From Chloranthus sessilifolius (Eukaryota; Streptophyta; Magnoliopsida; Chloranthales; Chloranthaceae), in the NCBI GenBank assembly GCA_021018995.1, contig CM037597.1:34846936-34910935 (forward strand): a stretch of 64,000 nt of DNA, in the 5' to 3' direction. The number at the start of each line of letters is the position of its first letter. Position 1 is the first letter of the stretch. Positions 43,692-54,720 of this stretch are shown piece by piece. The notes beneath the pieces were generated by a model, which was not told where the DNA came from, ran no database searches, and saw nothing but the letters and a program-made list of their open reading frames with translations. Made by a program: the position numbers and the translations under genes.

Positions 43692-46073
43692 ATGTCGAGC
43701 GAGGATGAGCATGTGCAGGAGGAGGGGCAGGAACAAGAAGAGGGGTCGGACGTGATCTATGGTTCCCGGGGAGCAAATTTTCGTGGTGCAACACTCTTCC
43801 CGCACCTAGTTTGAAATGCAAGGCGAGGCCGCCCGTACTGGCCTCCTTCATCTTCAATACACTCATATCTCCAATTTTGGGATCGCAGGAAGGTAAAAAA
43901 GGTTTGAGATTGTTCGTTGTGCGAACTTGCAATACCTTTAAGATCTGATGCCCCTTTATTTGGATGCAGGACTTGCCTCCCATCACCTTTCGAGGAGGTT
44001 GGTTGGACCTCCAGCGCTTCTACCTCTACCTCCCTTCGATCAGAGGTTCCTTCTCACATAGGCTGGTTTTGGGGACTTCCTCTTGTGCCTTGCTATGCAG
44101 GCTGACTCGGCTTATCTGAAGGCCCTGATTGAGAGCTTTCGTCCCGAAACTATGACATTCCTTATGGCCACGGCGGAGATGACTCTTACCCCGTCGATTG
44201 GGCGATGATTACGGGGATTCAGATAAGAAGGCTACTGGTGGATAACATTCGCGTCCTTAGTCGGGATGAGATAGTTAAACTGATCAGAGATTACCCCACT
44301 TCTAAGAATTTGCATGCCATTGAAGTTAAAATGTCCTGGTTGTCTAATCTGTTTGCGGTGAATGAATTGGTGGAACGGGGGCAGCCACATGCAGATATTT
44401 TCATTGAGCCTGAGCGTGCCCTGTAGTTGGCTCGTATTTCGCTCCTTTTCCTACTAGATAAGACCCTCTTTTCGAATGCCAGTGGTGGGTGAGTCTCATT
44501 GCTCCTACTCAGCATTATCGGGAATTGGGACGAGGTGTATAGATATGACTGGGGTGGGGTCGGATACCGTTCTGATGTCTAGCCTAGCCCGAGCCTCATT
44601 GGGGCACTCGGTTTCTGTGGTTGGCTTTTGGTTGGCGATTGAGGTAACCACTGATCCCTTTTCTTTCCTTTGTTTATTGGTTAGTCATCATCCTATTTCT
44701 GACATACCCTTCTGTATACTGTTCTTTTCAGATTTGGGGCTATCTGCACTTCCTGCCTGGTCGCCCCCTCCTTCACTCTTATGTACCCTCCTATCCGCTT
44801 ATGAGTAATTAGAATATGCACTGCTGCAGGGACGTTGGTATGAAGAATCTAGAGATGGGTCTGAGGTCCCAGTTCGACCTACTAATCCCAGAGTAGGTAT
44901 GGCTATCTCTCTTCCTTCCTTCTCGGGGCTTCCCCTTTGTTATATTGCACGTTTAGCTGATGAGACACCTTTCTTCCTGGGTAGATCATCCACTATCCTT
45001 ATGTTGGCTCCCCCTTTTGGGATCGAGCAACTGCGGGTTTGTCCCGCCTCTTCGTTGATCATCATGTCATCTTCTTTTATGGGGATTGGGCCAGGGCCTA
45101 CTACCTGGGAGAGCGAGTGGTCCATCAGTACTGAGACCACTTCGTTGTACCACAAGCTCCTCTTGCGGATGTTATGATACCTGTGGGTACAATCGAGGAG
45201 CTCATTGCCAGATTTCTTCATCATGGAGTCCCTTTTAATGATCTTCTCATGCCTGGGAGTTATGAGTCGCGATATGAGTCTTTGCCCTACTGGTCCATCC
45301 TGCCACATTTCGTCCCTGGCACCAACTTTTTGGCTTTTGGCGGTCCGAGATCTCAGGTAATTCCTCTTTCTCTCTAGGCACCTTTTTAGCGGTTCTGATT
45401 CAATTTCGACTTCTACTGACTAAAACTCTGCTCCTTTTCATAGTTCAAGCATGGAGGTAACTCCGATGATGATGACAAGGCGGCGACGGGTACTGCTGAT
45501 GCTACCGGAGCTGGTCCCTCAGGTGCCTCTGGTACTGGTGCCTCGGGTAGTTCAACTGTGGAGGTCCAGGGGACCTTTAGACGCCTCGATGATGCCTTCC
45601 TTGGGAGTTTATGTAAAGTCGTAGAGGAGCGGGCCTGCATATCTATTGAAGCGATCCGGATCCCCCCTCTTGAGTTGGTTCCTGGGGTAAGTCTTTCTTT
45701 TTCTGCATGATTGCCTTTAGAGAAAATGCTTGTGTCTACGCATGTGGCTCTTGTAGCTGATGCCTCCCTCTTTCGTGTGCAGGACTACGAATCGGTTGTG
45801 AACCAGGCCGAGTACTACCGTAACATTGTCGGCCTGCGGGATACGAAAGTGGTGAGTATCATACTGACTAATTATGATCATTGCTTTGTCGTCTTTCTCT
45901 TTCGATCGATCCTGATTGATGTCTTTGGATATGACTTGCAGCGTGCTCGTGAGAAGGAATCACGCTCTTTGCTTAGCCGGCTTTCTCAGGCATGGGCCCG
46001 AGTGGGGGATGTCCGAACATATCAGAGTTCTTCGCACCAGTGTAAGAAGTCCAAGGGTGCTGCCAGGGATTAG
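43692..46073 (+). pseudogene. Plant mobile domain (PMD)-type gene with candidate introns, antisense to E pol
   Basis: Starts MSSEDEHVQEEG at 43692 with an acidic N-terminus. PMD-family marks follow: RPETMTFLMATAEMTLTP (44130-44190), WAMITGIQIRRLLVDNIRVL, LARISLLFLLDKTLFSNASG and RYDWGG (44420-44570), then ARASLGHSVSVVGFWLAIE. Clear GT-AG introns occur: GTAACC(44644)-TTTTCAG(44730), GTAATTCC(45357)-TTTTCATAG(45443), GTAAGTCT(45688)-TGTGCAG(45782) and GTGAGTAT(45852)-CTTGCAG(45942). Exons join in frame around FKHGGNSDDDDKAATG, DYESVVNQAEYY and REKESRSLLSRLSQ, ending RD-stop at 46073. Frame breaks near 43810, 44195 and 44480-44570 suggest decay or missed introns. PMD proteins occur both as host genes and inside transposons; the role here is unknown. 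Confidence 0.65.
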
Positions 46074-46518
46074 GCTCCGTTTTTTAGAATTTTGAGACCT
46101 TTTGGGACATATTTTCTTTTTGGATTTTGGATATATGTACTGAATGATGTGACATGGTTATTTTCGGATGGTTTTTTTTCAGTTTCTTCAAGTGAATGTT
46201 GGCGCCCTTTTTTTTTTAATTACATGCTCTATCTTTCCTTTGCTTTGATGTAGTGTATCAAATTGCTTGCAGGTTGATTTTAAAAAAAAGGATTGCCTCC
46301 GGGGCCACATACGTTGTTAGCACTTGGCCCTTATTTCCATGCCCGTGCGGGTCTTTCCTACACGAAGATTTATATAAGTTAGATGTGCCCAAAAAATTGC
46401 CCTGTAAGTGTGCTTTTTCAGGTAAAAGGCAGTATATGCATGTAAGTAGGCCAGGAGACCAGTAAGAACAACCCCCCTCAATCCTCATTCATTGTTTACT
46501 TGTGTGGGGGGGTATTGG

Positions 46519-46592
46519 TCTGGCGCATGTATTACATGCGCCAGGCCATTTTAGAGAGATTTTTGCTTAGCGCATGTATTACATGCACCAGG
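46519..46592. repeat. E hairpin motif, third and best pair
   Basis: Copies start at 46519 and 46566 (47 bases apart). The first is a near-perfect hairpin with arms TGGCGCATG and CATGCGCCA around loop TATTA. The pair lies between the two extra genes of E. Confidence 0.78.
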
Positions 46593-46750
46593 CAAAACCT
46601 GAGGATGGTGGGGCCTTTATAGTCCGAGACAGCACTGTTTTCCTTCTCTTTTGGCTCAGGTTTGGTATTTTTTGCTACTGTTTTTCCTTTTGCTTTCCCA
46701 AGGGTGGGTCCATCATCCTACATTGAATTTATATCTTTGGAAAAATATTT

Positions 46751-48277
46751 GTATGACAATGGACCCGCTTTCCGACCCCACCTCTCTTGGAGGGTCCGAG
46801 ACCACTATACTCCCCTCTTTGGGCCTGGGACCTAGTTTTTAAAGAAGTGTCTTGAGAGCTTGAATGAAAGCGAGCTCATGGATTTGGATCGGCTTGGGTT
46901 GACCCGTCTCTCCTCATTTCTTGAAATTCCTCCATGGTGGGACCTTCTCCGCGCGGCAGTCTTTTTTTAGGAAGTGGATACCCACGTCTTCCGTTTTGGG
47001 AATCATGAGTTGTCTCCCACACTTGAAGAACTCTCCAACCTATTGGGTTTGAAGCTTCATAGAGGTCTTGCCAAGGCAGTGCCAAAACCGGGCTATGCTA
47101 ATGCCGTCCAAGCGGTTCTGGGATTGAAGAAATCCGATTATGAGAAAAGTCTCATTGGAGGGCCCACCAAGTGTTCGACGAAATTCCTGAGATAACTTTT
47201 TGGTGCCGAAAGCCTGTAAAAATTGTCGGTTAGAAATATTTATAACATGAAGGCTTTTACTCTTGGTCTCATCTCCGAGGTCCTTTTCTTCACTGGGGGA
47301 GAAAGTTTCTCCCTCGCACTCTGCGATGTTTTAATCGAATTGGATGGAGGTCATTCCGTGATGCATCTAGTCCTGGCGGAGCTTTACCGTTGCCTCGATG
47401 CTTTTGCCTTGGGCAAGGTGGCATGACTTAGGGGATGCCCGCTTCTCTTTCAGGTTTGGCTAGGGGAGCATCTTTCCATTTTGGGACCCATGCCTCGCTT
47501 TTATGCTGCTCGTGGTGAGGTGGTCAGCAGGTTTTTAGGCAGATGTCATATCCTTCCATAGAGAGACATGTAGGGGTTGAAGCTTTGGCTGGACGATGTT
47601 GAGTTAGTGTGGAGGCTTCCTTGGTTAGACCGGACTTTCCCTGTGGTCCGCTCCTGAGATCTCAAGGGTATCATCCTTCTTGAGTTGACTGACAATTCTT
47701 ACTACTTCCATTTCAAGTGTTGCGCCAATTTGGTTGTTCTTAGCATGTGCCATGTGCGGCAAAGCCCCCTCTATGTGATTTGATCTTTTCTAGGGGGTCC
47801 TCTTGGAACATGGATAGGATAGCTGCCCTCTGGGAAACGCGTCAATCAACACTCATGTGTGATCTGGAGCAAGGGAATTCAATTCTATCCTCTCCCGAGT
47901 ACGAGACTTGGCTACTATATGAGGGGTGTTCCATTGGTCACTTGGCTCAAGCCAAGAGTGATGATATGGTGGGGCCTTGGCCAAAGAAGGAGTCGGCACT
48001 TCAATCCCGTATTGAGTTGCCGATAGATGGGAAGCAAGTCCTGCAAGAGCATTCAGAGAAATACAAAGTTAGAGCAGAGGTGGCAGAGGTCAGGGCTGAT
48101 GTAGCTGAGTGCGAGGTCCTTCGTCTAAAAAGGGCTTTGAGTGATACTCTTGGCGCTACTGATGCTTCCCAGAAGCAGTATAAGAGTCTTCATGGCCCCT
48201 AGATGACAGAGCGGGACGCATAGCAGGATTCTCTACATGAAGAGATTTGCGCCTTGAAGCGTGCGCTGGGTCATTGA
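46751..48277 (+). pseudogene. DUF7745-like gene with C-terminal coiled coil, antisense to E pol
   Basis: The best block is DTHVFRFGNHELSPTLEELSNLLGL (46974 onward), then GGPTKCSTKFL, and after two stops MKAFTLGLISEVLFFTGGE and VMHLVLAELYRCLDAFALGK (47223-47426), then GCPLLFQVWLGEHL in another frame. These match my recollection of the plant DUF7745 family, found in many transposon-linked proteins. The last segment (47747-48277) holds WETRQSTLMCDLEQG and a heptad-like Glu/Arg/Ala coiled coil (KVRAEVAEVRADVAECEV). The stop just before DTHVFRF is TGG to TAG, and another is CAA to TAA type. Broken; function unknown. Confidence 0.6.
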
Positions 48278-49039
48278 CTCCCTCCTGCACATACTTTTTT
48301 ACACAAATCAAACCATAGAAAGGGGCATAAGAAACCCCTAATTAGATATATCTTTTTAGTATACATATTTTATTTATGTTTTTTTTTGTTTTTGTACTTT
48401 TGTAAGAAATAAAGAAGCTAGATAAAAGCTAGACATCACACACATTATCTTTTGGGATGTGGTGTCAGTCAGGTACAGACTTGTAAGCGGAACAGAAGGA
48501 AATCTATATTTTTTTTTTACAAGGATTTTATCTTCTCTATTTTTTTTCGTAAAATGTGGTGACAGCACACAGTGTGGGTGTGAAAATGGGAAAGGAAAAT
48601 GTATTAACTTTTACAAAAGTGGCCTTTCCGATCATCGAGCCAATCATCCCAGAGTGGGGCGCGCACAGTGCTAGGAAAATAAAATTATTAACTCTTTTTG
48701 TGGTTTTTTCTTTTTCTTCCTTTTTTTTTGGTGCCTTAAACATTGGTGAGATGATGGGTTCCCTTTTGAGCATGGTCGATCCCCCTTTACGTGATTGGGT
48801 CCTGAGTGAAGTTTAGCAATTTCTAACAAGGTCGGAACACCTATCCCTTTGGATCAAATCCTCATTTTATCCTTACCCCGGGTTATACGTTTGACGGTGC
48901 GGCCTATGAAGACATTGTTGATTGGGACCCTGATTTGAGCTAACATGAGCGGCCGAGTCGGGAATCGGGTAATGCGAGGAGGAAACCAAGGGGATTCATT
49001 CTTATCTTCTTTCGACCTTTTCTCCTTTTCCCTTACTCA
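48278..49039. other. Noncoding stretch in fragment E
   Basis: T-rich with poly-T runs near 48370 and 48510-48545. Short frames exist but none resembles a known domain or shares homology with another part of the window. Confidence 0.4.
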
Positions 49040-49225
49040 CAACGCCTAAGGTGGGTTTTCGTCATGCCCGTTGTTTTCCTCTTTTTACCCGTAGCGCCCT
49101 CTTGGGTTTTCACTACGTCTATGGGTTTGCATTTTTACCCCCGGTGCCCTTTTGGATTTTCACCTGGTCCGCACAAGCTCGTTGTTTTTACCTGTGGCGC
49201 CTTTACGGGTTTTCACCACGTCCTT
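49040..49225. repeat. Short tandem repeat with GGCGCC/GGGTTTTCAC units
   Basis: Four diverged units of about 45-60 bases, each containing a form of GTAGCGCC..., GGGTTTTCACTACGTC and GTTTTTACC, between 49040 and 49225. No gene. Confidence 0.65.
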
Positions 49226-49956
49226 TTTGCTTTGAACTTGTATTATTTTATTTTATTTTTTTTTCTTTTATTTTATCAAAAGCCATGACACAGGTGTCGA
49301 TTCCGTCATAGCCGGCTGGATGGAAGTCATTTGATTCTCTCACAGCTTGGCTTGTGCTGACTCGAAAGATACTGTGACTGCTCGTAGACCTTAAAGAGGG
49401 TCTTTTCTTGAAATGTATCGTGGCCAAGGGATAGGTTAGGATTTTTGAAGGTATTCTGGATTTAAAAGGTTTTCTTGATAGAGTTCCAGTTTCTATAATA
49501 CACTTATTCCTTGGGGGGATTTTGACTGTACATTCTCCACTTTTCTTTTCTATTTTTTATTCTTTTTGACATCCCCTTTTTGGGATTTTGCTTTTCTGAT
49601 ATTTTTGGGATTTGATAGCAACTCTTTTTCTCTTTTTTTTGTTTAGTATATACACTTTCACATTTTTCTTTTAGGAGTGGTTATGAAGGAAAGGCTCATG
49701 GCACAAAAGGTGTAGCAAAGGATATAATTGTTCAGGGATGCTTTTTGGCTACTTAGCTTTGAAATGATGGCCTCTTTTACTGGGTCCTTAAGTAGTCACG
49801 CAACCATCTTGTCAATACTTACCTTGCCGCGGAGACCTAGGAGTAGAATCGTCGGACATATCCAACGTTGATGGGCTCAGGAAAGTGATCTCCATCCATG
49901 GTGGTGAGGAGGATCGCGTATCCCGGAAGCACTTCTCGAATGGCATAAGGTACTTC
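49226..49956. other. Region between the E repeats and the end of integrase
   Basis: No complete frame. The part 49750-49956 is probably the decayed end of integrase on the minus strand or its 3' untranslated region. The part 49550-49680 is T-rich. Confidence 0.4.
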
Positions 49957-50940
49957 CTAGTTGGGCTTGAATTTTCCTCTCGGATCAGCGTGGAGGGATG
50001 GGAAGATTTTCTTAAGTACGGTGTCTCCCACCTTCAAATCTCGACCACGGACATGTTTGTTGTAAGCGCGTGCGATTCGCCCTTGATAAACCTGGGTATG
50101 ACACAAAGCTAGGAGCCTTTTCTTGTTTAGCAAGTTCAACTCCTCAAAGTGAGATCTCTCTCTCTTTCAGCCTCATGTAAGCAGGACTCCATGAGGATAC
50201 AAAGCGACGGTACTTCAACTTCAACTGGCAAGACGGGCTCAGTCCCATACACAAGGGAGAATGGTGTTGCCCCCGTAGTGGTACGGATTGACGTTCGATA
50301 GGCCCATAACGAATGGTAACATTTCACTCTAATCTTGATAAGTGATGACCATCTTCTCAAGGATACAGACGACTGTCTTATTGGCGGCCTCCACAGCCCC
50401 ATTGGTTTGCAGCCGATAAGGCGACGAGCGATGGTGCTTGATTTTGTATTACTCACAGAATGCCCTGATGCGCTTGTTCGCAAAATTAGTGTCGTTATTA
50501 GTGATGATATCCTTGGGCATGCCAAACCGGTAGACTATGTTGCTCCTGATGAATTTCTCGACGTGATCGACGATGATGTTTGTGTAGGATGTCGCCTTTA
50601 CCCATTTGGTGAAATACTCAATGGCGACAAGGATGAATTGATGTCCGTTCAAGGCATTTGGATTGACTTTTCCAATGGCGTCGAGGCCCCAAGTGACGAA
50701 GGGCCATGGAGTGGTCATGCTGTGCAGATCTATAGTTGGAGCGTGTATCAGACTGGAGTGCTCTTGACATTTGTAGCATTTCTGAATGTGCTTGCAACAA
50801 GATTCCATAGTGGTCCAGAAGTATCCTTGGCGTAAAATCTTCTTAGCAAGCATATGGCCATTGGCATGGGCACCGCATACTCCCTCGTGAATCTCCTTCA
50901 TGATGTTCACTACTTCGCTTTCAGTTAGGCATCGGAGCAA
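49957..50940 (-). pseudogene. Fragment E integrase
   Basis: The HHCC zinc region shows HEGVCGAHANGHMLAKKIL and CYKCQEH (about 50780-50900). The core shows GLDAIGKVNPNALNGHQFI (first Asp) and IITNNDTNF, where relatives in the family read ITDNGTNF, so the second catalytic Asp and a Gly are changed by G-to-A events. The Glu region falls in 50136-50450, which is frame-shifted. [22 protein letters not shown] and LKVGDTVLKK identify the C-terminal part. Inactive. Confidence 0.82.
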
Positions 50941-51199
50941 GATATTGTTATATGATCGCTTGTAGAGACACTCGTCACAGATGACGTAGTTTGCTGCTAA
51001 ATGTTGAATGGTCTGTCTATCTTCTCTGGCCGTCCCCTCTGAGAAAGTGTGAGTCTCGAGGAAATTCTTGATATCTGAGAACTATGATGGTTCATAATCT
51101 AACCCTGGGGGTTCCTCAATCTGGAGGCAAAAGGTCGGCTCTTTCCTCTGTTCAATCATGATCGGCTTCATCTTGACACCATACGAAATTTCTACCATT

Positions 51200-51535
51200 A
51201 ATGCCAAAGTTACTAACGCATCGGCGAAGCGATTCCTTATCCGTGAGATGTAGGAGAATGTGAAGTCCTCAAAGTAGGCAATTAGATCCTCAAGATGTTC
51301 ATGGTAAGGGATTAGTTTCTAATCCTTCATCTTCCAATCTCCATTCATCTGGCATGTGATCAGTTGCGAATTGCCAAATACCCTGAGGTGAGTTACTTTC
51401 AAGTCAAGTGTCGCTTGCAGTCCAGCAACACAGGCCTCATATTCAGCCATGTTGTTAGTACAGGGGAAGTTGAGTTTGATGGAAATTGGTACGTGAGATC
51501 CTCTTGGCAAAATTAGAATAGCGCCGACTCCTTGG
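51200..51535 (-). pseudogene. Fragment E second (archaeal-type) RNase H
   Basis: Shows NNMAEYEACVAGLQATLDL, FGNSQLITCQMNGDWKMKD (51319-51510) and, after a TAG stop, YHEHLEDLIAYF and RNRFADALVTLALM. This extra RNase H between RNase H and integrase is the hallmark of the Tat/Ogre lineage and supports placing E apart from the Athila-like elements. Confidence 0.8.
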
Positions 51536-51859
51536 CCTCGGCATTAACTGCCCCGTCGAAGTGCATTACCCAGAATTCTTTTGTCTCTACTGTATTGTCC
51601 TCTGTCATGAACAGGATGTCTTCATCTGGGAATTCGGTTCTTAAAGGCTCATAATTGGGTAAAGGATTCTCGACAAGATGATCAGTGAGTGCTTGCCCCT
51701 TAATTGATTTTTGAGTGATGTATGTGATATCGAATTAGGACAGTAAGAGCTACAGCATGCAGTCTGCCTAGTAAGAGCTAGCTTTTCGAACAGGTATTTC
51801 AATGGATCCATTCGGGCTAAAAGTAGAGTGGCTTGGGATAAAAAATAATGGCGGAGCCT

Positions 51860-53316
51860 CTATGTAGCCCACACGAGTGCTGGGCATGCCTTCTCTAGAT
51901 GAGAAAAGTGTGTCTCGTAGTCAGTAAATTTCTTGCTCAGATAGTAGGTGGCATGCTCTCTTCTTCCTGTTTCGTCATGCTGCCCTAAGACACATCCCAT
52001 CGAAACTTCAGTCATGGAGAGGTACATTAAGAGCGGTCTCCCTAGCTCGGGTGGTACTAAAACTGGTAGGTCGAGAAGGTAGCCCTTGATTTTATCGAAT
52101 GCTGCCTGAGAGTCGTCGTTCCATTCAACGGGAGAATCCTTTCTTAGTAGTTTGAAGATCGGTGTGCAGATAGGAGTGAGTTTTGCAATGAACTGACTGA
52201 TATACTGTATTCTTCCCAAGAACCCTCTGACCTCTTTCTCAGTAGATGGTGGTGGCATTTTTGTGATGGTCTTCACCTTGACTGGGTCAACCTCGATGCC
52301 TCTCCTGCTGATGATGAATCCTAGCAACTTTCCTGATATGGCACCGAATGCGCATTTCTGAGGATTCAGATGCAACCTATATTTTCTCAGCCTCTGAAAT
52401 AGTTTTTAGAGGTTTATCAGATGGCCACTCCTCTCTGGTGACTTAGATATCATGTCGCCGACATATACTTCAATCTCTCGGTGCATCATATCATGAAATA
52501 GTATTGTCACAGCTCTCTGATACGTTGCCCCGACATTCTTTATCCCGAATGGCATGACACGGTAGCAGAAGGTTCCCCAAGGGGTGATGAATGTTGTCTT
52601 CTCTCGGTCCGCCTCTGCCATCCTGATTTAATTGTATCCGGAGAATTCATCCATGGACGAGAGCATCCCGTGCTTAGCAGTGTTATCGACCAAGATGTCG
52701 ATGTGTGACAATGGGAAATCATCTTTCAGGCTCGCTTTGTTGAGGTTTCTGAAATCAATGCACATGCACACCTTTCCGTCTTTTTTGGCACTGGGACGAT
52801 ATTGGGTAACCACTGCAGGTACTTGGAGACCATGAGAAACCCCACATCGTATTGCTTGATGACTTTGTCTTTCACTTTCAGCATCCACTCGGGTCAGAGC
52901 CATCTCAATTTCTGCTTGACTGGCTTGATATCAGGATAGAGTGGCAACTCATGCTCGACCAAATCAGTGTCCAAACCAAGCATGTCCTCGTATGACCGTG
53001 CGAAGACGTCTCGGTATGATCGAAGGAAATCAATCATGATTTTTCTTTCCTCAGGAGACAGTGATGTTCCGATCATGGTAATTCTAGGAACCTCCTCAGT
53101 CCCTAGGTTGACGTCCTATGTTTCTTCAACAATGGGGGTACGGTCGTGCTCAAAATTGGCAAACTGCTCAAGGAGTTTATTGGGGAGCTCCTCAGTAGGG
53201 ATTTTCTCATCCAGACTCGTGGCTCCTACCTCTTCTTGTATTCCTACAAGGAAGGGGTCAATTTCACATGGGACAAGATTTTCGATTAAGGCATCCTTTT
53301 CTTGAACTTTATTCAA
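51860..53316 (-). pseudogene. Fragment E reverse transcriptase and RNase H
   Basis: The RT part shows CIDFRNLNKASLKDDFPL (52628-52903), a TAA stop after FSGYN where Gln is expected, EKTTFITPWGTFCYRVMPFG, and YVGDMISKS at the catalytic box instead of the usual YVDDM, so one catalytic Asp is lost (about 52460). The connection and RNase H part (51860-52375) shows KCAFGAISGKLLGFIISRRGIEVD and EHATYYLSKKFTDYETHF. The N-terminal arm (52894-53316) contains FARSYEDMLGLD. Confidence 0.84.
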
Positions 53317-53543
53317 AATTTTAAAAGATAATATTTTTGGATTTTATATTTTTTCTATGTTTTTAGGATTTTTATTTTCTTCGAAAATGGGCTCTTGGCA
53401 AAGCGAGTCCTTATATATACACGGTGTTGCCTGTCAAGGGCTTATCTCACTTTTTATAGATTGTTTTTTTTTTGGAAACGGGTGTCATATTTCAGGCCAC
53501 TTGCCACTTCCAGAGTTTGAGACACAGATGCCCAATTACGTAC

Positions 53544-54720
53544 CTAGGGTGCTGCACCTTTACCTTTTTGGATGGAGGTGGTTGCTTGATAGGATTCCTC
53601 GGAGTCAGCCTCCATCATATTAATCATGGGTTTGTCTGGGATCCTGTCCTTAAACGTCAGTAAAGTCCTATGGTGGTTCACCACAGGGAGAGATTGTGCA
53701 GGTATGGAACATTGCTCCTTAAATAGGGATAAAGCGGCTAGGTCTATTTCCAGGTTGGGAGGGATGATCTGAGGATTGGTAAGGTGGACAGGGGGTGTTG
53801 GCTTGTGCTGGGTTAACTGCATGGCCCCATTCCGATCTATTTTTATGATCCCACCAGCACTTACAAAGGTGATTCGAATGTGAGGTCTAGGACGGGGCTT
53901 CTCTTCTAAATTGATTCCCCGAGCTCTAGCAGCTGCTGTGGCTCGAGCTTTCTCTTTAGCCTATCGAACCTCTTCTTCTGTGGGCTTGTACCCTAACCCA
54001 AATCTGACTTGCGGCCCGCCTTTGGCCTTGACCGGTTCCCTCCTTCCTTGTAGTCAGGGTCCTAGTCCTTTACCCTTTTGATAACCCCATTTCTGGAGCA
54101 TGCCCACTGCCGCTATATTCTGCCTCTGATTTTTGGAGTGATGCTTTCTAGGGGATCCGGGACTACAGCTAATACCTCGTATTCAAAATTGTAGAGGTCG
54201 GTATCCTCAGTTGTATGTGGCACATCCAACACTTTTGGGTTCTCAATGATGTGGGTGGCATTTTCCTTCTCATTGTGTCCCTCACCTATGATGGTGATAA
54301 TTTTCTGCCTGGACACAAACTTGAGCTTCTGATGTAGCGTCGACGGTATCGCCCCAACTTCGTGCAACCTTGGTTGCCCTAATAATAAATTAAAGGAGGA
54401 TTTGATGTCCATTACTTGAAATAGTATGGAGAAGGTCATTGGCATAATTACTAGCTCAAGATCAACTTCTCTCATTATTTCTCTTCTTGTATATCAAAAC
54501 CTCTAGCACTGGTTCTTGTTGACCTCAACATGCACGGATCTATCCCTATTTTGCTGGCGGTTCTCAGAGGGTATACATTCAGAGCAGACCCATTATCAAT
54601 TAATACCAAGGGGATTATCATGTTTTTAGATTCCACAGTGATGTTGAGGGATTTGGAATGACTATTTCCCTCCTCTGGTAAATCCGCATCCGAAAAGGAG
54701 ATGGCATTGGGAGCCATCAC
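53544..54720 (-). pseudogene. Fragment E protease region, truncated at its start
   Basis: The protease (54475-54720) shows ISFSDADLPEEGNSHSK and the active site VLIDNGSALNVYPL, followed by SFNLLLGQPRLHEVGAIPS (54113-54475). The piece 53544-53822 is part of the linker to RT. Coding homology begins abruptly at about 54716, where D gag ends, so everything upstream of the protease is lost. Confidence 0.8.

Larger units (their letters stand above)
39436..54716 (-). mobile_element. Fragment E: Tat/Ogre-like Ty3/gypsy element with extra antisense genes, gag lost
   Basis: Minus-strand PR-RT-RNase H-second RNase H-integrase (54720 down to 49957) identifies the Tat/Ogre lineage, which carries a second archaeal-type RNase H before integrase. 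Beyond integrase there are two plus-strand extra genes (PMD-type 43692-46073, DUF7745-like 46751-48277), minisatellites and a probable 3' LTR at the low-coordinate end. At the high end E stops at the protease start and abuts D gag, so its own gag, leader and 5' LTR are gone. Both outer boundaries are approximate. Confidence 0.75.

Noticed and set aside
46519-46545. Loop TATTAC in the E hairpin resembling the nicking site of geminivirus or Rep-type origins
   Set aside because: Only six of the nine expected bases match, no Rep gene is near, and the element is clearly a retrotransposon fragment.
53357-53663. Plus-strand frames in the E protease-RT linker
   Set aside because: Antisense to recognisable E polyprotein segments; no independent similarity.
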